Notes under the pieces: model-generated
Told to the model about the DNA's origin: nothing
The model's input: the letters and a program-made list of their open reading frames with translations, nothing else
Database searches by the model: none
Assembly: GCA_012960035.1 (NCBI GenBank)
Contig: DUBZ01000135.1
Coordinates: 124,001 to 188,000, forward strand
From: Myxococcales bacterium
Lineage (GTDB): Bacteria > Myxococcota_A > UBA9160 > UBA4427
Direction: 5' to 3'
Length of the DNA stretch: 64,000 bases
Made by a program: the position numbers and the translations under genes
Shown: in pieces, positions 54,917 to 63,754 of the stretch
Layout of the letters: the number at the start of each line of letters is the position of its first letter
How positions within the stretch are numbered: position 1 is the stretch's first letter

Positions 54917-55477
54917 CTACTTCGCCTGCCGGAGCATCGAATTCGTCGTCTCGTCGATCCAGCGCATCAATCGGTCTTCATCTCGCGCATCGGGAAGCTA
55001 GGTTAAGCGGTCCACGCCCATGTCGCGATAGCGAATACCATCGTCGACGGTCGCGCGCGGCCGCGGTGTGATTGAGATCTCGAGCCGGCCGAGCGATGCG
55101 TCCCGTCCGTCCGCCGCTTCGACTTCGCTCAGTTTCTTCAAGTAGGTCGTGGGGTGTTCGCGATCGACGAAAAGGCCGTACTAGCAGTTGCGGCGACGAA
55201 CTGCGCGTCGCAGCGCAGGCGGACTGTGTCCGCCGATGTGGATCGGTGGGTGTGGATCTTGAACCGGGCGTGGTTGAGCGTCGATGCCTGCATACTGGAC
55301 GGTGTCTCCCGAGGACGTCGGGTTCGTTTCGGTCCAGAGTGTTTTGATTGCGTCGATGTACTCGTCGGTGCGCGCATCTCAGCCCGCGAACTCCTCGAGT
55401 GCCACGAGCACCCCGGCGTGAAAGGCGCCACCGACGACACCACCACCAAGCACGAGACTGACCCGCGAATTCGCCAT
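54917..55477 (-). pseudogene. LLM-class (F420-type) oxidoreductase pseudogene
   Basis: One minus-strand frame reads RVSLVLGG to EEFAG, then a TGA (55379-55381), DARTDEYIDAIKTLWTETNP, PVQDPHPPIHIGGHSPPALRR, TAG (55181-55183), YGLFVDREHPTTYLKKL, LGRLEISITPRP, GVDRLT, TAG, and LPDARDEDRLMRWIDETTNS to the final stop at 54917. The RTDEYIDAI-LWTE, PHPPIHIGG and GVDRL elements are those of luciferase-like F420-dependent oxidoreductases. The N-terminal third of the enzyme is missing. Three in-frame stops with no frameshift indicate loss of function. The rest of 54822-55585 shows no intact gene. Confidence 0.75.
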
Positions 55478-55585
55478 CCCGTCACGATAACCGCACGGGA
55501 CGGCACGGCCCGCGCAACGAATTGGCCATAGAATCGGTCCATCGCAACATTCTACATGACTACCAAGCGAGCTGAGCTCCAGGCC

Positions 55586-57148
55586 TTAGACAATCCGGCT
55601 GTGCTTGTTGCCCCAATAGCGATCTTTCAGGAGTCGTTTGTACAACTTGCCGGTGGGAAGGCGCGGGAGGTCTTCGTCGAAATCGATGGATCGCGGACAC
55701 TTGTAAGCTGCCAAACACACTCGGGCGTAGGCGATGAGTTCCTCCGCCAGCGCGGCGTCGCCGACTACACCCGCAATGGGCTGAACGACTGCTTTGACCT
55801 CTTCGCCGAAGTCCGGATGCGGAACCCCGATCACGGCCACGTCCTCCACCTTGGGATGCATGATCAATTCGTTCTCGATCTCTTGGGGATAAATGTTGAC
55901 TCCGCCCGCGATGATCATGAACGATGCCCGATCGGTCAGGTAGAGGAAGCCGTCGTCGTCGACATAGCCGACGTCCCCAAGCGCGGTCCACGCGGCATGC
56001 TTCGGGTGGTGTGCGCTGCGCGTTTTCTCGGGGTCATTGTGATACTCGAAGGTCGTCTTGTTCAATTCGAAGTAGACGAGGCCCGGCTCGCCATTAGGCA
56101 GCTCGGCGCCGTCTTCGTTGCAGATATGGAGTTTGCCCAACACCGCGCGGCCAACGGTCCCGGGATGTGCCAGCCAGTCCTCGGGCCCAACGTAGGTCAG
56201 GCCATTCCCTTCGGTTCCCCCGTAGTACTCGTGCAGGATCGGCCCCCACCATGCAAACATCTCTTCCTTGACCTTGCGAGGGCAGGGCGCGGCGGCGTGG
56301 ATTGCAATACGCTGCGCGGAAAGGTCGAAGCCAGCGCGCTCTTCTTCCGGGAGCTTGAGCATGCGTGTGAACATGGTCGGAACCCACTGACTATGTGTGA
56401 CGGCGTATTTCTCGAGAGCCCGCAAAGCATCCAAGGCGTCGAAGCGTTCCATCATGACGACCGTGCCGCCGATCGATTGCACTGCGGTACAGAAACCGAT
56501 CGGCGCCGAGTGGTACATGGGAGCCGTGGATAGATAAACCGAATTCGAGTCGACGCTGAAGAGTCTCTTGAGCGTGACGGCCATCGCGAGGCCCCGCGAT
56601 ACCGGCCGCTTCGATAACGGACGCGTGATGCCCTTGGGTCGTCCGGTTGTGCCCGAGCTATACAGCATGAGTTCGCCGAGTGGCTCCTCGGCGAGGGGCT
56701 CACGGCGATGGTCTTTCAAGACTGATTCGTAGTTCTCGAAGCGATCCGATGCGCCGGCGGGCGGTCCGTCGACCACGAGAAACCGTCGGCAATTCGGCGC
56801 CTGCTCTGGGATGGCTGCCGCGGCCTCGTGCAGAACACGCGAGGAGACCAGCACCTGCGCGCCGCAGTCCTCCACGATGTAGCTCGCTTCCGGTGCGGTC
56901 AGGTAGCGGTTGACGGTGGTGAGGTAGAGGCCGGACCGGAGCGCGGCCCATGCGACTTCGAAGTAGCGGAGGTGGTTCTCCATGAAGACAGCGATGTGGT
57001 CGCCGGGCCGAAGCCCCTCGGCCCACAGGAGCTGGGCCAGCTGGTTGGACCTCGCATCGAGTTCGGCGTAGGTGATCACCTCGCCGGTCTCCGCGGAGAT
57101 GACGGCCGCCTTGTCAGGGGAGGTTTGGGCGTGGTGTCCCGGGTACAT
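55586..57148 (-). CDS. AMP-forming acyl-CoA synthetase (FadD-like)
   Basis: 520 residues with ANL signatures: P-loop MLYSSGTTGRPKGITRP, EYYGGTEGNGLTY, AWTALGDVGYVDDDGF, DRASFMIIAGGVNIYPQEIEN and the terminal catalytic Lys in RLPTGKLYKRLL. The layout resembles fatty-acid or aromatic-acid CoA ligases from actinobacterial steroid or lipid catabolism clusters. It is the divergent partner of the amidohydrolase gene, sharing the 115-base promoter region with the operator motif. With the acyl-CoA dehydrogenase, enoyl-CoA hydratase and P450 it suggests CoA activation and beta-oxidation of a lipophilic substrate. Confidence 0.93.
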   Translation of the reverse strand: MYPGHHAQTSPDKAAVISAETGEVITYAELDARSNQLAQLLWAEGLRPGDHIAVFMENHLRYFEVAWAALRSGLYLTTVNRYLTAPEASYIVEDCGAQVLVSSRVLHEAAAAIPEQAPNCRRFLVVDGPPAGASDRFENYESVLKDHRREPLAEEPLGELMLYSSGTTGRPKGITRPLSKRPVSRGLAMAVTLKRLFSVDSNSVYLSTAPMYHSAPIGFCTAVQSIGGTVVMMERFDALDALRALEKYAVTHSQWVPTMFTRMLKLPEEERAGFDLSAQRIAIHAAAPCPRKVKEEMFAWWGPILHEYYGGTEGNGLTYVGPEDWLAHPGTVGRAVLGKLHICNEDGAELPNGEPGLVYFELNKTTFEYHNDPEKTRSAHHPKHAAWTALGDVGYVDDDGFLYLTDRASFMIIAGGVNIYPQEIENELIMHPKVEDVAVIGVPHPDFGEEVKAVVQPIAGVVGDAALAEELIAYARVCLAAYKCPRSIDFDEDLPRLPTGKLYKRLLKDRYWGNKHSRIV

Positions 57149-57196
57149 GCTCTGCCTCCTGGCGACCTGTTGGGTCCATGGATTTTCGGGCTGGAG

Positions 57197-57214
57197 TAAC
57201 TATTATACTAGTTA
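57197..57214. promoter_or_regulatory. Probable GntR operator overlapping the synthetase/amidohydrolase divergent promoter
   Basis: TAACTA-TTATAC-TAGTTA is a perfect 6-6-6 inverted repeat in a GC-rich context. A TATACT (57204-57209), close to the -10 consensus for the plus-strand amidohydrolase gene, lies inside it. The extended core ACTAnnATACTAGTTA and a following AACGG recur at 62876-62893 near the GntR gene, with 19 of 27 bases identical in the aligned window. Confidence 0.65.
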
Positions 57215-57263
57215 AGAAACGGGAAGTCGCCACGAGCGATTCCGCGCCGTGCAAGGAGATTCG

Positions 57264-58448
57264 ATGGAACAATTCGACGGCTTGCTCTTCGACTGCGACA
57301 ACCACTATTACGAAGCCGAGGACGCCTTCACGCGTTATGTGCCCAAGCGGATGCAAAAGCGCTGCGTGCAGTGGGTCGAAATGGACGGCAAACGCTACCA
57401 CCTGGTCGCCGGCAAACTCAGCCATGCGGTGGGCAATCCGACCTTCAACCCAATCTCTAAGCCTGGCGTGTTGCGCGAGTACTACCAGGGCAACCCGGAA
57501 GGCAAGAGCTTCATCGAGCTGACTCGTTCCTCTCTCGAGCCGATGCCGGCTGAGTACATGGACCGCGACGTCCGCGTCGAGCGGATCGAAAAGCAGGGCC
57601 TCGAGGGGATCTGGCTCTTCCCGACTGCCGGAATTCTTTACGAGCAGGCGCTTGGCAATGACACCGAGGCGTTATGCGCCACGTGCGAAGGCTTCAACCG
57701 CTGGCTCGAAGAAGATTGGGGCTTTGCGTATCAGAACAAACTCTTTGCCGCTCCGTATATCAGCTTGGCCGACGTCGACTGGGCTTGTCGCGAACTCGAG
57801 TGGGCGCTCGAGCGTGACGTACGTGTGATCGTGATGCGTCCCTCCGCCGTGCAGACACGCGATGGCTGGCGCTCTCCCGGCGACGAGCAGTTCGATCCGT
57901 TTTGGGCGCGGGCGAACGAAGCGGGGATCACGGTCGTGGCCCACGTTGGCAGCAATGGTTACACGGCGAACGGTTATGGCGGCAATGCAGCCCTCGCAGT
58001 GCTTGGCGGCGGGCGCAAGCCCTCGGTCGCAGGACTCATCCCGGAGCGCGCGATCTACGACTTTCTGCTGACCCTTGCGTACGACAAACTCTTCGAGCGG
58101 TTTCCAAACCTACGAGTGGCGTCGATCGAGAACGGTTCGGGCTTTCTCGGCGATCTATTCGTCAAGATCGAACAGAGTAAGGCGCGCATGCCCAACTACT
58201 ACAAGGAAGATCCCGCCGCGCTCTTCCGTGAGCACGTTTGGATCAACCCGTTTTGGGAAGACAAGATCCTGGACGTGATGGGCCACATGGGTACGGACCG
58301 TGTGATTTTTGGCTCGGACTGGCCCCACATGGAAGGCATGGAACATCCGCGCAATATCTTCGACGAACTTGATGGCATCTCGTTGGCCGACCAGCAGAAG
58401 ATCCTACGTGACAACACGGCGGCGCTGAACCAGCGGCGGAGTGCCTGA
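57264..58448 (+). CDS. Amidohydrolase-family (TIM-barrel) metal-dependent hydrolase
   Basis: 394 residues from ATG 57264 (MEQFDGLLFDCDNHYYE), with AAGGAG six bases upstream. The DxDxH-type opening (DCDNHYYEAEDAFTRYV) is seen in amidohydrolase-2 proteins. VVAHVGSNGYTANGYGGNA and ENGSGFLGDLFVKIEQ contribute metal-binding His and Glu. VIFGSDWPHMEGMEHPRNI is the family C-terminal signature with the catalytic Asp. Relatives act as decarboxylases or hydrolases, often in aromatic or lipid degradation clusters. It faces the acyl-CoA synthetase gene across the shared operator. Confidence 0.9.
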   Translation: MEQFDGLLFDCDNHYYEAEDAFTRYVPKRMQKRCVQWVEMDGKRYHLVAGKLSHAVGNPTFNPISKPGVLREYYQGNPEGKSFIELTRSSLEPMPAEYMDRDVRVERIEKQGLEGIWLFPTAGILYEQALGNDTEALCATCEGFNRWLEEDWGFAYQNKLFAAPYISLADVDWACRELEWALERDVRVIVMRPSAVQTRDGWRSPGDEQFDPFWARANEAGITVVAHVGSNGYTANGYGGNAALAVLGGGRKPSVAGLIPERAIYDFLLTLAYDKLFERFPNLRVASIENGSGFLGDLFVKIEQSKARMPNYYKEDPAALFREHVWINPFWEDKILDVMGHMGTDRVIFGSDWPHMEGMEHPRNIFDELDGISLADQQKILRDNTAALNQRRSA

Positions 58449-58495
58449 CCCGGCTTTCACAACGAGCATCGGGTTAGGGCAGTCGTTCCTCTGTG

Positions 58496-59545
58496 TTAGG
58501 CCACGCGGTCGCGACTTCCCGTGAGCTCCGCCATCAGCTCGAGCGCTTCGATCCGCCGGGACGAGAGCGTCAAGCCTGTCGCGCCACTGTCTTCCCACAG
58601 CTTGTATTGATCTCGGATTCGTTCGGGCGGCCCGATGAGAGCCTGCTCGTCGCAGTAATCGTCCGGCACGGCTTCAATGGCCTCGCGTTTGCGACCTGCG
58701 AGATACAGCTCCTGAATCTTTTCGGCTGCTTCGGGATAGCCTCTGCGAACCATCATATCGTTATGAAAGTTCTTGTCGCGATGCCCCATGCCGCCTGCGT
58801 AAAGGGCGATTCCCGGCTTCATCCGGTTGAGCGCATTCTGAACATCATCCGTCACGACGACGGAGATCCCGGCTTGAATCTCCAAGTCAGCGAATGACTT
58901 GCCATTGCCGGCACGCCTAAAGCCGTCTTCGAGCCACGGGCGATAGAGATCCATCATGCCGGGCACAAAGGCCAGCGGGAACCAACCGTCCGCGATCTCG
59001 GCGGTGAGCTTCACATTGCTCTCGCTACCGGTGCCGAGCCAGATGGGGATCTTCGGGTTCATGTGAAGAATGGACTTGAGCGGTTTGCCAATCCCCATGG
59101 CGCCCTCTCCCTGGTAGGGGAGAGAGATTTCCTTGCCGTCGTGGGTGAGCCCTTCTTCACGCGCGAAGATTTTCTGCATGATCGTGACGTAGTCCCGGAT
59201 CCGATAATAAGGCTTGCCCCAGGGCTGGCCGTACCACCCTTCCACGATCTGCGGTCCACTGACTCCGAGCCCGGCAATAAACCGGTCGCCCCCCGACAGT
59301 GCGTCGATGGTCGCGGCCTGCATAGCGGCCATGGCGGGAGTGCGTCCCGCGAGTTGCATGATCGACGTTCCCAGTCGAATCCTTTTCGTGACGGCTGCCA
59401 GATAGGCCAGCGGAGAAGTCGCATCGGAGCCGTAGGCCTCGGCCGTCCAGACCGAATCAAATCCGAGCGCCTCGGCCTGCTGCACCAGCTCTACAGGTAT
59501 CGTCATCTCGGCGCCCGAGTATCCGAGCATCAATCCAAGTTTCAT
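58496..59545 (-). CDS. LLM-class F420-dependent oxidoreductase
   Basis: 349 residues of TIM-barrel luciferase-like fold. The start [79 protein letters not shown]-type block (here [22 protein letters not shown]) and [27 protein letters not shown] are family hallmarks. Coenzyme F420 or FMN would be the hydride carrier. The gene is the last of a three-gene minus-strand operon with the enoyl-CoA hydratase (30 bases upstream) and the double acyl-CoA dehydrogenase. An LLM pseudogene of a different subgroup lies at 55 kb. Confidence 0.93.
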   Translation of the reverse strand: [349 protein letters not shown]

Positions 59546-59575
59546 GGCATCCCCCTCTTTGTCGATCTGACCACG

Positions 59576-60592
59576 TTAGTCCTCCTCGGCGCTCGGCGGG
59601 GCGCTATCGCCATCGGTATCGCGGTAACGGTTTCCGAAGGTCTCTTCTCGCCACTTCATCGCCGACTTGAGCCCGTCGCGATGCGAGCGCTCCATGAACT
59701 CATCCCCGCCATCCCCACCCTGGTCCGACCTTTTTGCATAGAGGCCCTGTTCACGAAAGCTTGCCACGGCCAATAGATCGACGCTGGCCGAGATGCCGGT
59801 GCGGAAGCCCATGATCTCGAATTGTCGGTTGATGCTTCGTTTGGTCATCATGATGAGGTCGGTGGGAGTAAGTGCGATCTGCTGCGCCAATTCTTCAGTG
59901 CGTTCTTCGAGCTGCTCGGCGGCGACGTGTTCGGAGGCCCAATGCGCCTCGAAGGCCTCTATGCCGTTCATGGGTTCACAGGTAAACATGTAGTACTTGG
60001 CTCGAGTCATTCCCACGAGCCACGGGATGTATTGGAGATTGCCCGGCGACCAGTTGCGACCCACCGGCCAGCCGATCTTGGCATCGTCGGCAACAACGCG
60101 GAGATCGCAGAAGCCGGCGAGTTCGGTCGCGCCCGCGAGACAGGCCCCGTGAATTTGTGCGATCACTGGCTTTTGCAAGTCGAAGAGCGTCATGTACACA
60201 CGTGCGTGTTCCAGGTCATAGGACTGCCACAACCGGTCGCGTGCAGGATCGATGTAGCCGCCCGGCGGCATGTTGCGCTGGCGTTCGCCCTTCTTGACGG
60301 GCGTCATGTCGTAGCCGCCAGAGAAGCACGGACCCTGGCCCTTGATGATGATGACGCGGATCTCTTGGTCGAGCTCCAGGAGCTTGGCCGCCATTTCGAT
60401 CTGCAGCAGTCGCTCGTAGCCGAGCGGATTGCGCTTCTCGGGGCTGTTGAGAATGATCCGGCCGATTGGACCGTCGCGTTCGATTTCGATCAGATCGAAT
60501 TCGGGCTCTTCGACATTTTCGCGTCGATAGGGGGGCGACCACTTGACCATTCGGTGAGGCGTGGTCTTCTTTTCTTCGTTGTCGTTCGCCAT
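59576..60592 (-). CDS. Enoyl-CoA hydratase/isomerase family protein
   Basis: 338 residues from ATG 60592 (MANDNEEKKTTPHRM), with AAGGAGA about ten bases upstream; an ATG at 60649 gives 19 extra residues without a site. The crotonase fold is indicated by GPIGRIILNSPEKRNPLGYERLLQIE, IIIKGQGPCFSGGYDM (oxyanion hole), and QIHGACLAGATELAGFCDLRVVADDAKIGWPVGRNWSPG. The catalytic-Glu position usually in the segment after GGCEL-ALACD is replaced by other residues, so the member may be a hydratase, isomerase or other crotonase activity. It sits between the acyl-CoA dehydrogenase and LLM genes. Confidence 0.88.
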   Translation of the reverse strand: MANDNEEKKTTPHRMVKWSPPYRRENVEEPEFDLIEIERDGPIGRIILNSPEKRNPLGYERLLQIEMAAKLLELDQEIRVIIIKGQGPCFSGGYDMTPVKKGERQRNMPPGGYIDPARDRLWQSYDLEHARVYMTLFDLQKPVIAQIHGACLAGATELAGFCDLRVVADDAKIGWPVGRNWSPGNLQYIPWLVGMTRAKYYMFTCEPMNGIEAFEAHWASEHVAAEQLEERTEELAQQIALTPTDLIMMTKRSINRQFEIMGFRTGISASVDLLAVASFREQGLYAKRSDQGGDGGDEFMERSHRDGLKSAMKWREETFGNRYRDTDGDSAPPSAEED

Positions 60593-60672
60593 GAAGTTCG
60601 TCTCCTTCCAAACCAAACGGACGTCCGCGCGACCCGGCGAGGACGTCATGGACTGGGCGCGATGGGCGCCGT

Positions 60673-62835
60673 CTACTTGATGAGCGGGTCTCGGGGCAGG
60701 CCGAGCAGACGCTCGGCAATCTGGTTGCGAACAATTTCGGAAGTTCCCCCGCCAATCGACGCGCCCATCGTCGCCATCAACCAGGTCCCCAACCGCTTCT
60801 CTTCGCCTTCTCTAACCGCTGCCTGTGGTCCGGCGATCTGCGCCGCCAACGCGCCTTTGCGTTGGCCGATTTCCGAGCCGAGTAGCTTTGTAATATTGGC
60901 CTCGGCGCCAGGCTCCGAGCCTTCCACCGCTCGAATCACACCGCGGAGATTCAACAGCGCGATCGATTCGGACTCCGCGAGTACGCGGCCGACCTCCCGG
61001 GCGACACCCTGATCGGAGGGCGCGAATTTTTCCAGCAGTGCGATGAGATCGGGACCGCCCGGCATGCCGCCTTCCGATCCTCCGCCAATCGACACCCGTT
61101 CGTTGCCTAACGTGTTTCGGGCCACCGTCCAACCTTGGTCAACGGGCCCAACCACGTCTTCGTCGGACACGAAGATCTGGTCGAAGAAGACTTCGTTGAA
61201 ATGCGAGTGTCCGGTGATCTGGCGCAAGGGTCGCACTTCTACACCTTCGCCGTGCATGTCAATCACCATCATGCTGATGCCCGCGTGCTTGGCGGCCTCG
61301 GGGTTGGTGCGCACCGTCGCAAAGCCGCGGTTGCAGAACTGGGCACCACTGGTCCAGACTTTTTGACCGGAGACGCGCCAACCTCCGTCGACCTTCACGC
61401 CGCGGGTCTGGACGGCCGCCGCATCCGATCCCGCACCCGGCTCGCTAAAGAGTTGGCAGAATTCAATCTCGCCTTCGAGGCTTGGTCGTACGAAGCGCTC
61501 CAGCTGCTCGGCATTTCCGTTCTGAGCGATGGTCAGGGTGTTCCAGCCGCTGATCGAAAGGTCCGGACGTCGAACACCCTTGAACTCCTGCTCGATCACG
61601 AGCTGCTCGATTGGCCCCGCGTCCCGGCCCCATGGCCTGGGCCAGTGCGGCACGAGATAGCCCGAATCACTGATCGCCTTTCGCTTGTCTTGGTCCGGCA
61701 GCCGTCGGTATTCGTCGACGAAGCTTCGAACGTCCGCTCGGAACGCCTCGGCTTCCGGGGGTAGCTCGATCGTAGTCTTGGTGCGAACGCCGCGTCCCAA
61801 TAGGCGGACGACATCTTCGCGGGCGCGACCGACCGGGCCCATCAAGGCCTCGAGTGCGATTGCACGTCGGAGGTAGAGATGAGCGTCGTGTTCCCACGTG
61901 TAGCCGATGCCACCGTGTACCTGGATGTTCAACTTCGCGCAGAACGCAAAGGCGGGAAGCGCGAGGCAGCAAGCGGTGGCTGCCGCGAGTTCAGCTTGTT
62001 CATCGTCGAGATCAGCTCGGGCTGCCCCCCATGCGCCGGCTGTGGCTTGCTCGGTCGCCACGAGCATGTTCGCGCAGTGGTGCTTGACCGGTCCGAACGT
62101 TCCGATGGGCCGGCCGAATTGTCTTCGCTCTTTCGCGTACTCCGAGGCCATTTCAGTGCATGCCCGGGCGCCGCCGGCGGCTTCAGCGGCGGCGAGCGTC
62201 CACGCCAATTGCTCGAGGGTTTTGCGTGCTCCCCGCAACAGGTTCGAGTCGGAGACGACGACAGCGTCGCATCCAACCGTACAAGCCCGACGACTGGGAT
62301 CAATGTTCTTCTGTGCCTCGACGGTCAGTCCGGGTTGGTCGGTCTCGAGCACTGCGACATCGTCGCCTACGCAGACGAGCAGAAGGTTCGCGACTTCGCC
62401 GCCTAGCACCAGCCCTGCGGATCCATGAAGCTTGCTTTCCGCGCGGAGTTCGAGACCCCCGCCGAGGCCCACCGCTGCGACTAACGAGCCGTTGGCGAGC
62501 GCGGGCAGGAAGGCACCGCGCGTGGCATCGCTGCCGTGATCAGCGAGCAGTGCGGCGGCGAGCGTTGTCGGGAGAAACGGACCGGGCGCCATTGCGAAGC
62601 CCAGCTCTTCGACGACGATCGAAAGCTCAGCAAGTCCAAAGCCCTGGCCACCGAGAGATTCGTCGATGTGGAGCCCCATCCATCCGAGTTCGGCCATCTC
62701 CTTCCAGAAGTGAGGGAGCCGCTCGTTTGGTTCTTCGAGCAAGGCGCGCGATGCGGCGCGTGCATCGTGGGAGTCCAGAAAGGCGCGGGCCACGCGGGCG
62801 AGTTCTTGATGTTCTTCATTGAGTGCGATGGACAT
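60673..62835 (-). CDS. Double-domain acyl-CoA dehydrogenase (FadE34-like)
   Basis: 720 residues containing two complete acyl-CoA dehydrogenase modules. The first (to about 350) has EEHQELARVARAFLDSHDARAA, LHIDESLGGQGFGLAELSIVVEELGFAMAPGPFL and YAKERRQFGRPIGTFGPVKHHCANML. The second (from about 360) has FRADVRSFVDEYRRLPDQD, FCQLFSEPGAGSDAAAVQTRGVKVDGGWRVSGQKVWTSGAQFC and ASIGGGTSEIVRNQIAERLLGLPRDP. The second module has the normal GTSEI flavin segment and is likely the catalytic one. The layout and length match M. tuberculosis FadE34 (711), which dehydrogenates steroid side-chain CoA thioesters. Its 5' end adjoins the operator at 62.9 kb. Confidence 0.92.
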   Translation of the reverse strand: MSIALNEEHQELARVARAFLDSHDARAASRALLEEPNERLPHFWKEMAELGWMGLHIDESLGGQGFGLAELSIVVEELGFAMAPGPFLPTTLAAALLADHGSDATRGAFLPALANGSLVAAVGLGGGLELRAESKLHGSAGLVLGGEVANLLLVCVGDDVAVLETDQPGLTVEAQKNIDPSRRACTVGCDAVVVSDSNLLRGARKTLEQLAWTLAAAEAAGGARACTEMASEYAKERRQFGRPIGTFGPVKHHCANMLVATEQATAGAWGAARADLDDEQAELAAATACCLALPAFAFCAKLNIQVHGGIGYTWEHDAHLYLRRAIALEALMGPVGRAREDVVRLLGRGVRTKTTIELPPEAEAFRADVRSFVDEYRRLPDQDKRKAISDSGYLVPHWPRPWGRDAGPIEQLVIEQEFKGVRRPDLSISGWNTLTIAQNGNAEQLERFVRPSLEGEIEFCQLFSEPGAGSDAAAVQTRGVKVDGGWRVSGQKVWTSGAQFCNRGFATVRTNPEAAKHAGISMMVIDMHGEGVEVRPLRQITGHSHFNEVFFDQIFVSDEDVVGPVDQGWTVARNTLGNERVSIGGGSEGGMPGGPDLIALLEKFAPSDQGVAREVGRVLAESESIALLNLRGVIRAVEGSEPGAEANITKLLGSEIGQRKGALAAQIAGPQAAVREGEEKRLGTWLMATMGASIGGGTSEIVRNQIAERLLGLPRDPLIK

Positions 62836-62875
62836 GGAATTCCCCGGGCCGTTGCAGGCAGGTCATGGGAGAGCA

Positions 62876-62893
62876 ATACTAGGATACTAGTTA
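62876..62893. promoter_or_regulatory. Probable GntR operator in the acyl-CoA dehydrogenase/GntR divergent promoter
   Basis: ATACTA-GGATAC-TAGTTA repeats the motif at 57197-57214 with the right half perfect and the left half 4 of 6. The right half ATACTAGTTA and following AACGG are shared. It lies about 45 bases before the GntR start, so autoregulation and repression of the minus-strand operon are likely. Confidence 0.6.
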
Positions 62894-62938
62894 TCCAACG
62901 GTCAACCGATCGAAGCGCACGCGCGGAGGAACGGAAGT

Positions 62939-63673
62939 ATGGCGACAGAGCGGAAACAAGAACGCGCTGCTGTCCGCATCGCCCGCAAGCTCGTGAGCGA
63001 GATTCGACGCCGAAGCCTGAGACCCGGCAAACAGCTCTTCTCGGAACACCGGATGGTGGAGAAGTACGGTGTGTCGAGGGCCACCGTTCGTGAAGCGCTC
63101 CGCTTCCTGGAGCTTCAAGGTGCACTCCGAATCAAGGCCGGCCCCGGTGGCGGCCCAGTCGTGAGTGTTCCAGGAGCCGGTCATCTTGCGAGCGTGCTTT
63201 CACTCCATCTTCAATTCACGGACGCCACATTCAATACGGTGATCGACGCGCGCCGTTCCATTTACCCGCAGCTCGCTTTCGAGGCCGCGGGGAATGCGAG
63301 TCGCGAGGACATTGCGCTCCTGCAGGAGAGTATTGCCCGAATGCACACGTGCCTTCGCGACTCGGATGTCTTTCGGGAGGAGGCTCGTCGCTTCATGACC
63401 CTCGTGGCCACCGCATCCGGCAATCGGGTTCTCGCGATCCTGGTTGATGCTCTGCACCGAATGTCCGAGGGCGCGGGCGCGGATTGGGATGAGAAGCACC
63501 GCCGGTCGGCGTTGCGCAGCTATGAGACTTTTATTCAGACGATCGAAAGCGGAGAGCCTGAGGAAGCCCGATCGGTCATGGAGAAATCATTGGCTGCCGC
63601 CGCGCGTTACTGGGAGCGGACGGCTCCCGACGAACTGAAGCAGCCCGTCGCATGGATCGATTCCGATCATTGA
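62939..63673 (+). CDS. GntR/FadR-family transcriptional regulator
   Basis: 244 residues, ATG 62939 with GGAGG about ten bases upstream. The N-terminal winged helix reads VSEIRRRSLRPGKQLFSEHRMVEKYGVSRATVREALRFLELQGALRIKAGPGGG, the GntR signature. The C-terminal domain is FCD-like all-helical: LAFEAAGNASREDIALLQESIARM, RRFMTLVATASGNRVLAILVDAL, and SYETFIQTIESGEPEEARSVMEKSL, where Asp/His ligands for an effector-binding metal are expected. It probably represses the surrounding catabolic operons via the shared motif and is released by an acyl-CoA or organic-acid ligand, as in FadR/VanR-type regulators. Confidence 0.93.
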   Translation: MATERKQERAAVRIARKLVSEIRRRSLRPGKQLFSEHRMVEKYGVSRATVREALRFLELQGALRIKAGPGGGPVVSVPGAGHLASVLSLHLQFTDATFNTVIDARRSIYPQLAFEAAGNASREDIALLQESIARMHTCLRDSDVFREEARRFMTLVATASGNRVLAILVDALHRMSEGAGADWDEKHRRSALRSYETFIQTIESGEPEEARSVMEKSLAAAARYWERTAPDELKQPVAWIDSDH

Positions 63674-63754
63674 GCGCTGCCTAGGTCCACGGCCTTCGCT
63701 CGCGAGGCCAGGCGTTGCACGAATGGACGAGGCCGCAAACCGAGGAACCCCTTA

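Noticed and set aside
55379..55381. In-frame TGA in the LLM gene as a second selenocysteine
   Set aside because: No redox-Cys context, two further TAG stops in the same frame and a truncated N-terminus indicate decay.
55379..55477. Patatin-like N-terminus (LVLGGGVVGGAFHAGVLVALEE)
   Set aside because: The glycine-rich stretch resembles patatin, but the same frame continues after a stop into LLM sequence, and the segment fits the LLM GGR-SLGLGVGG region; it is part of that pseudogene.
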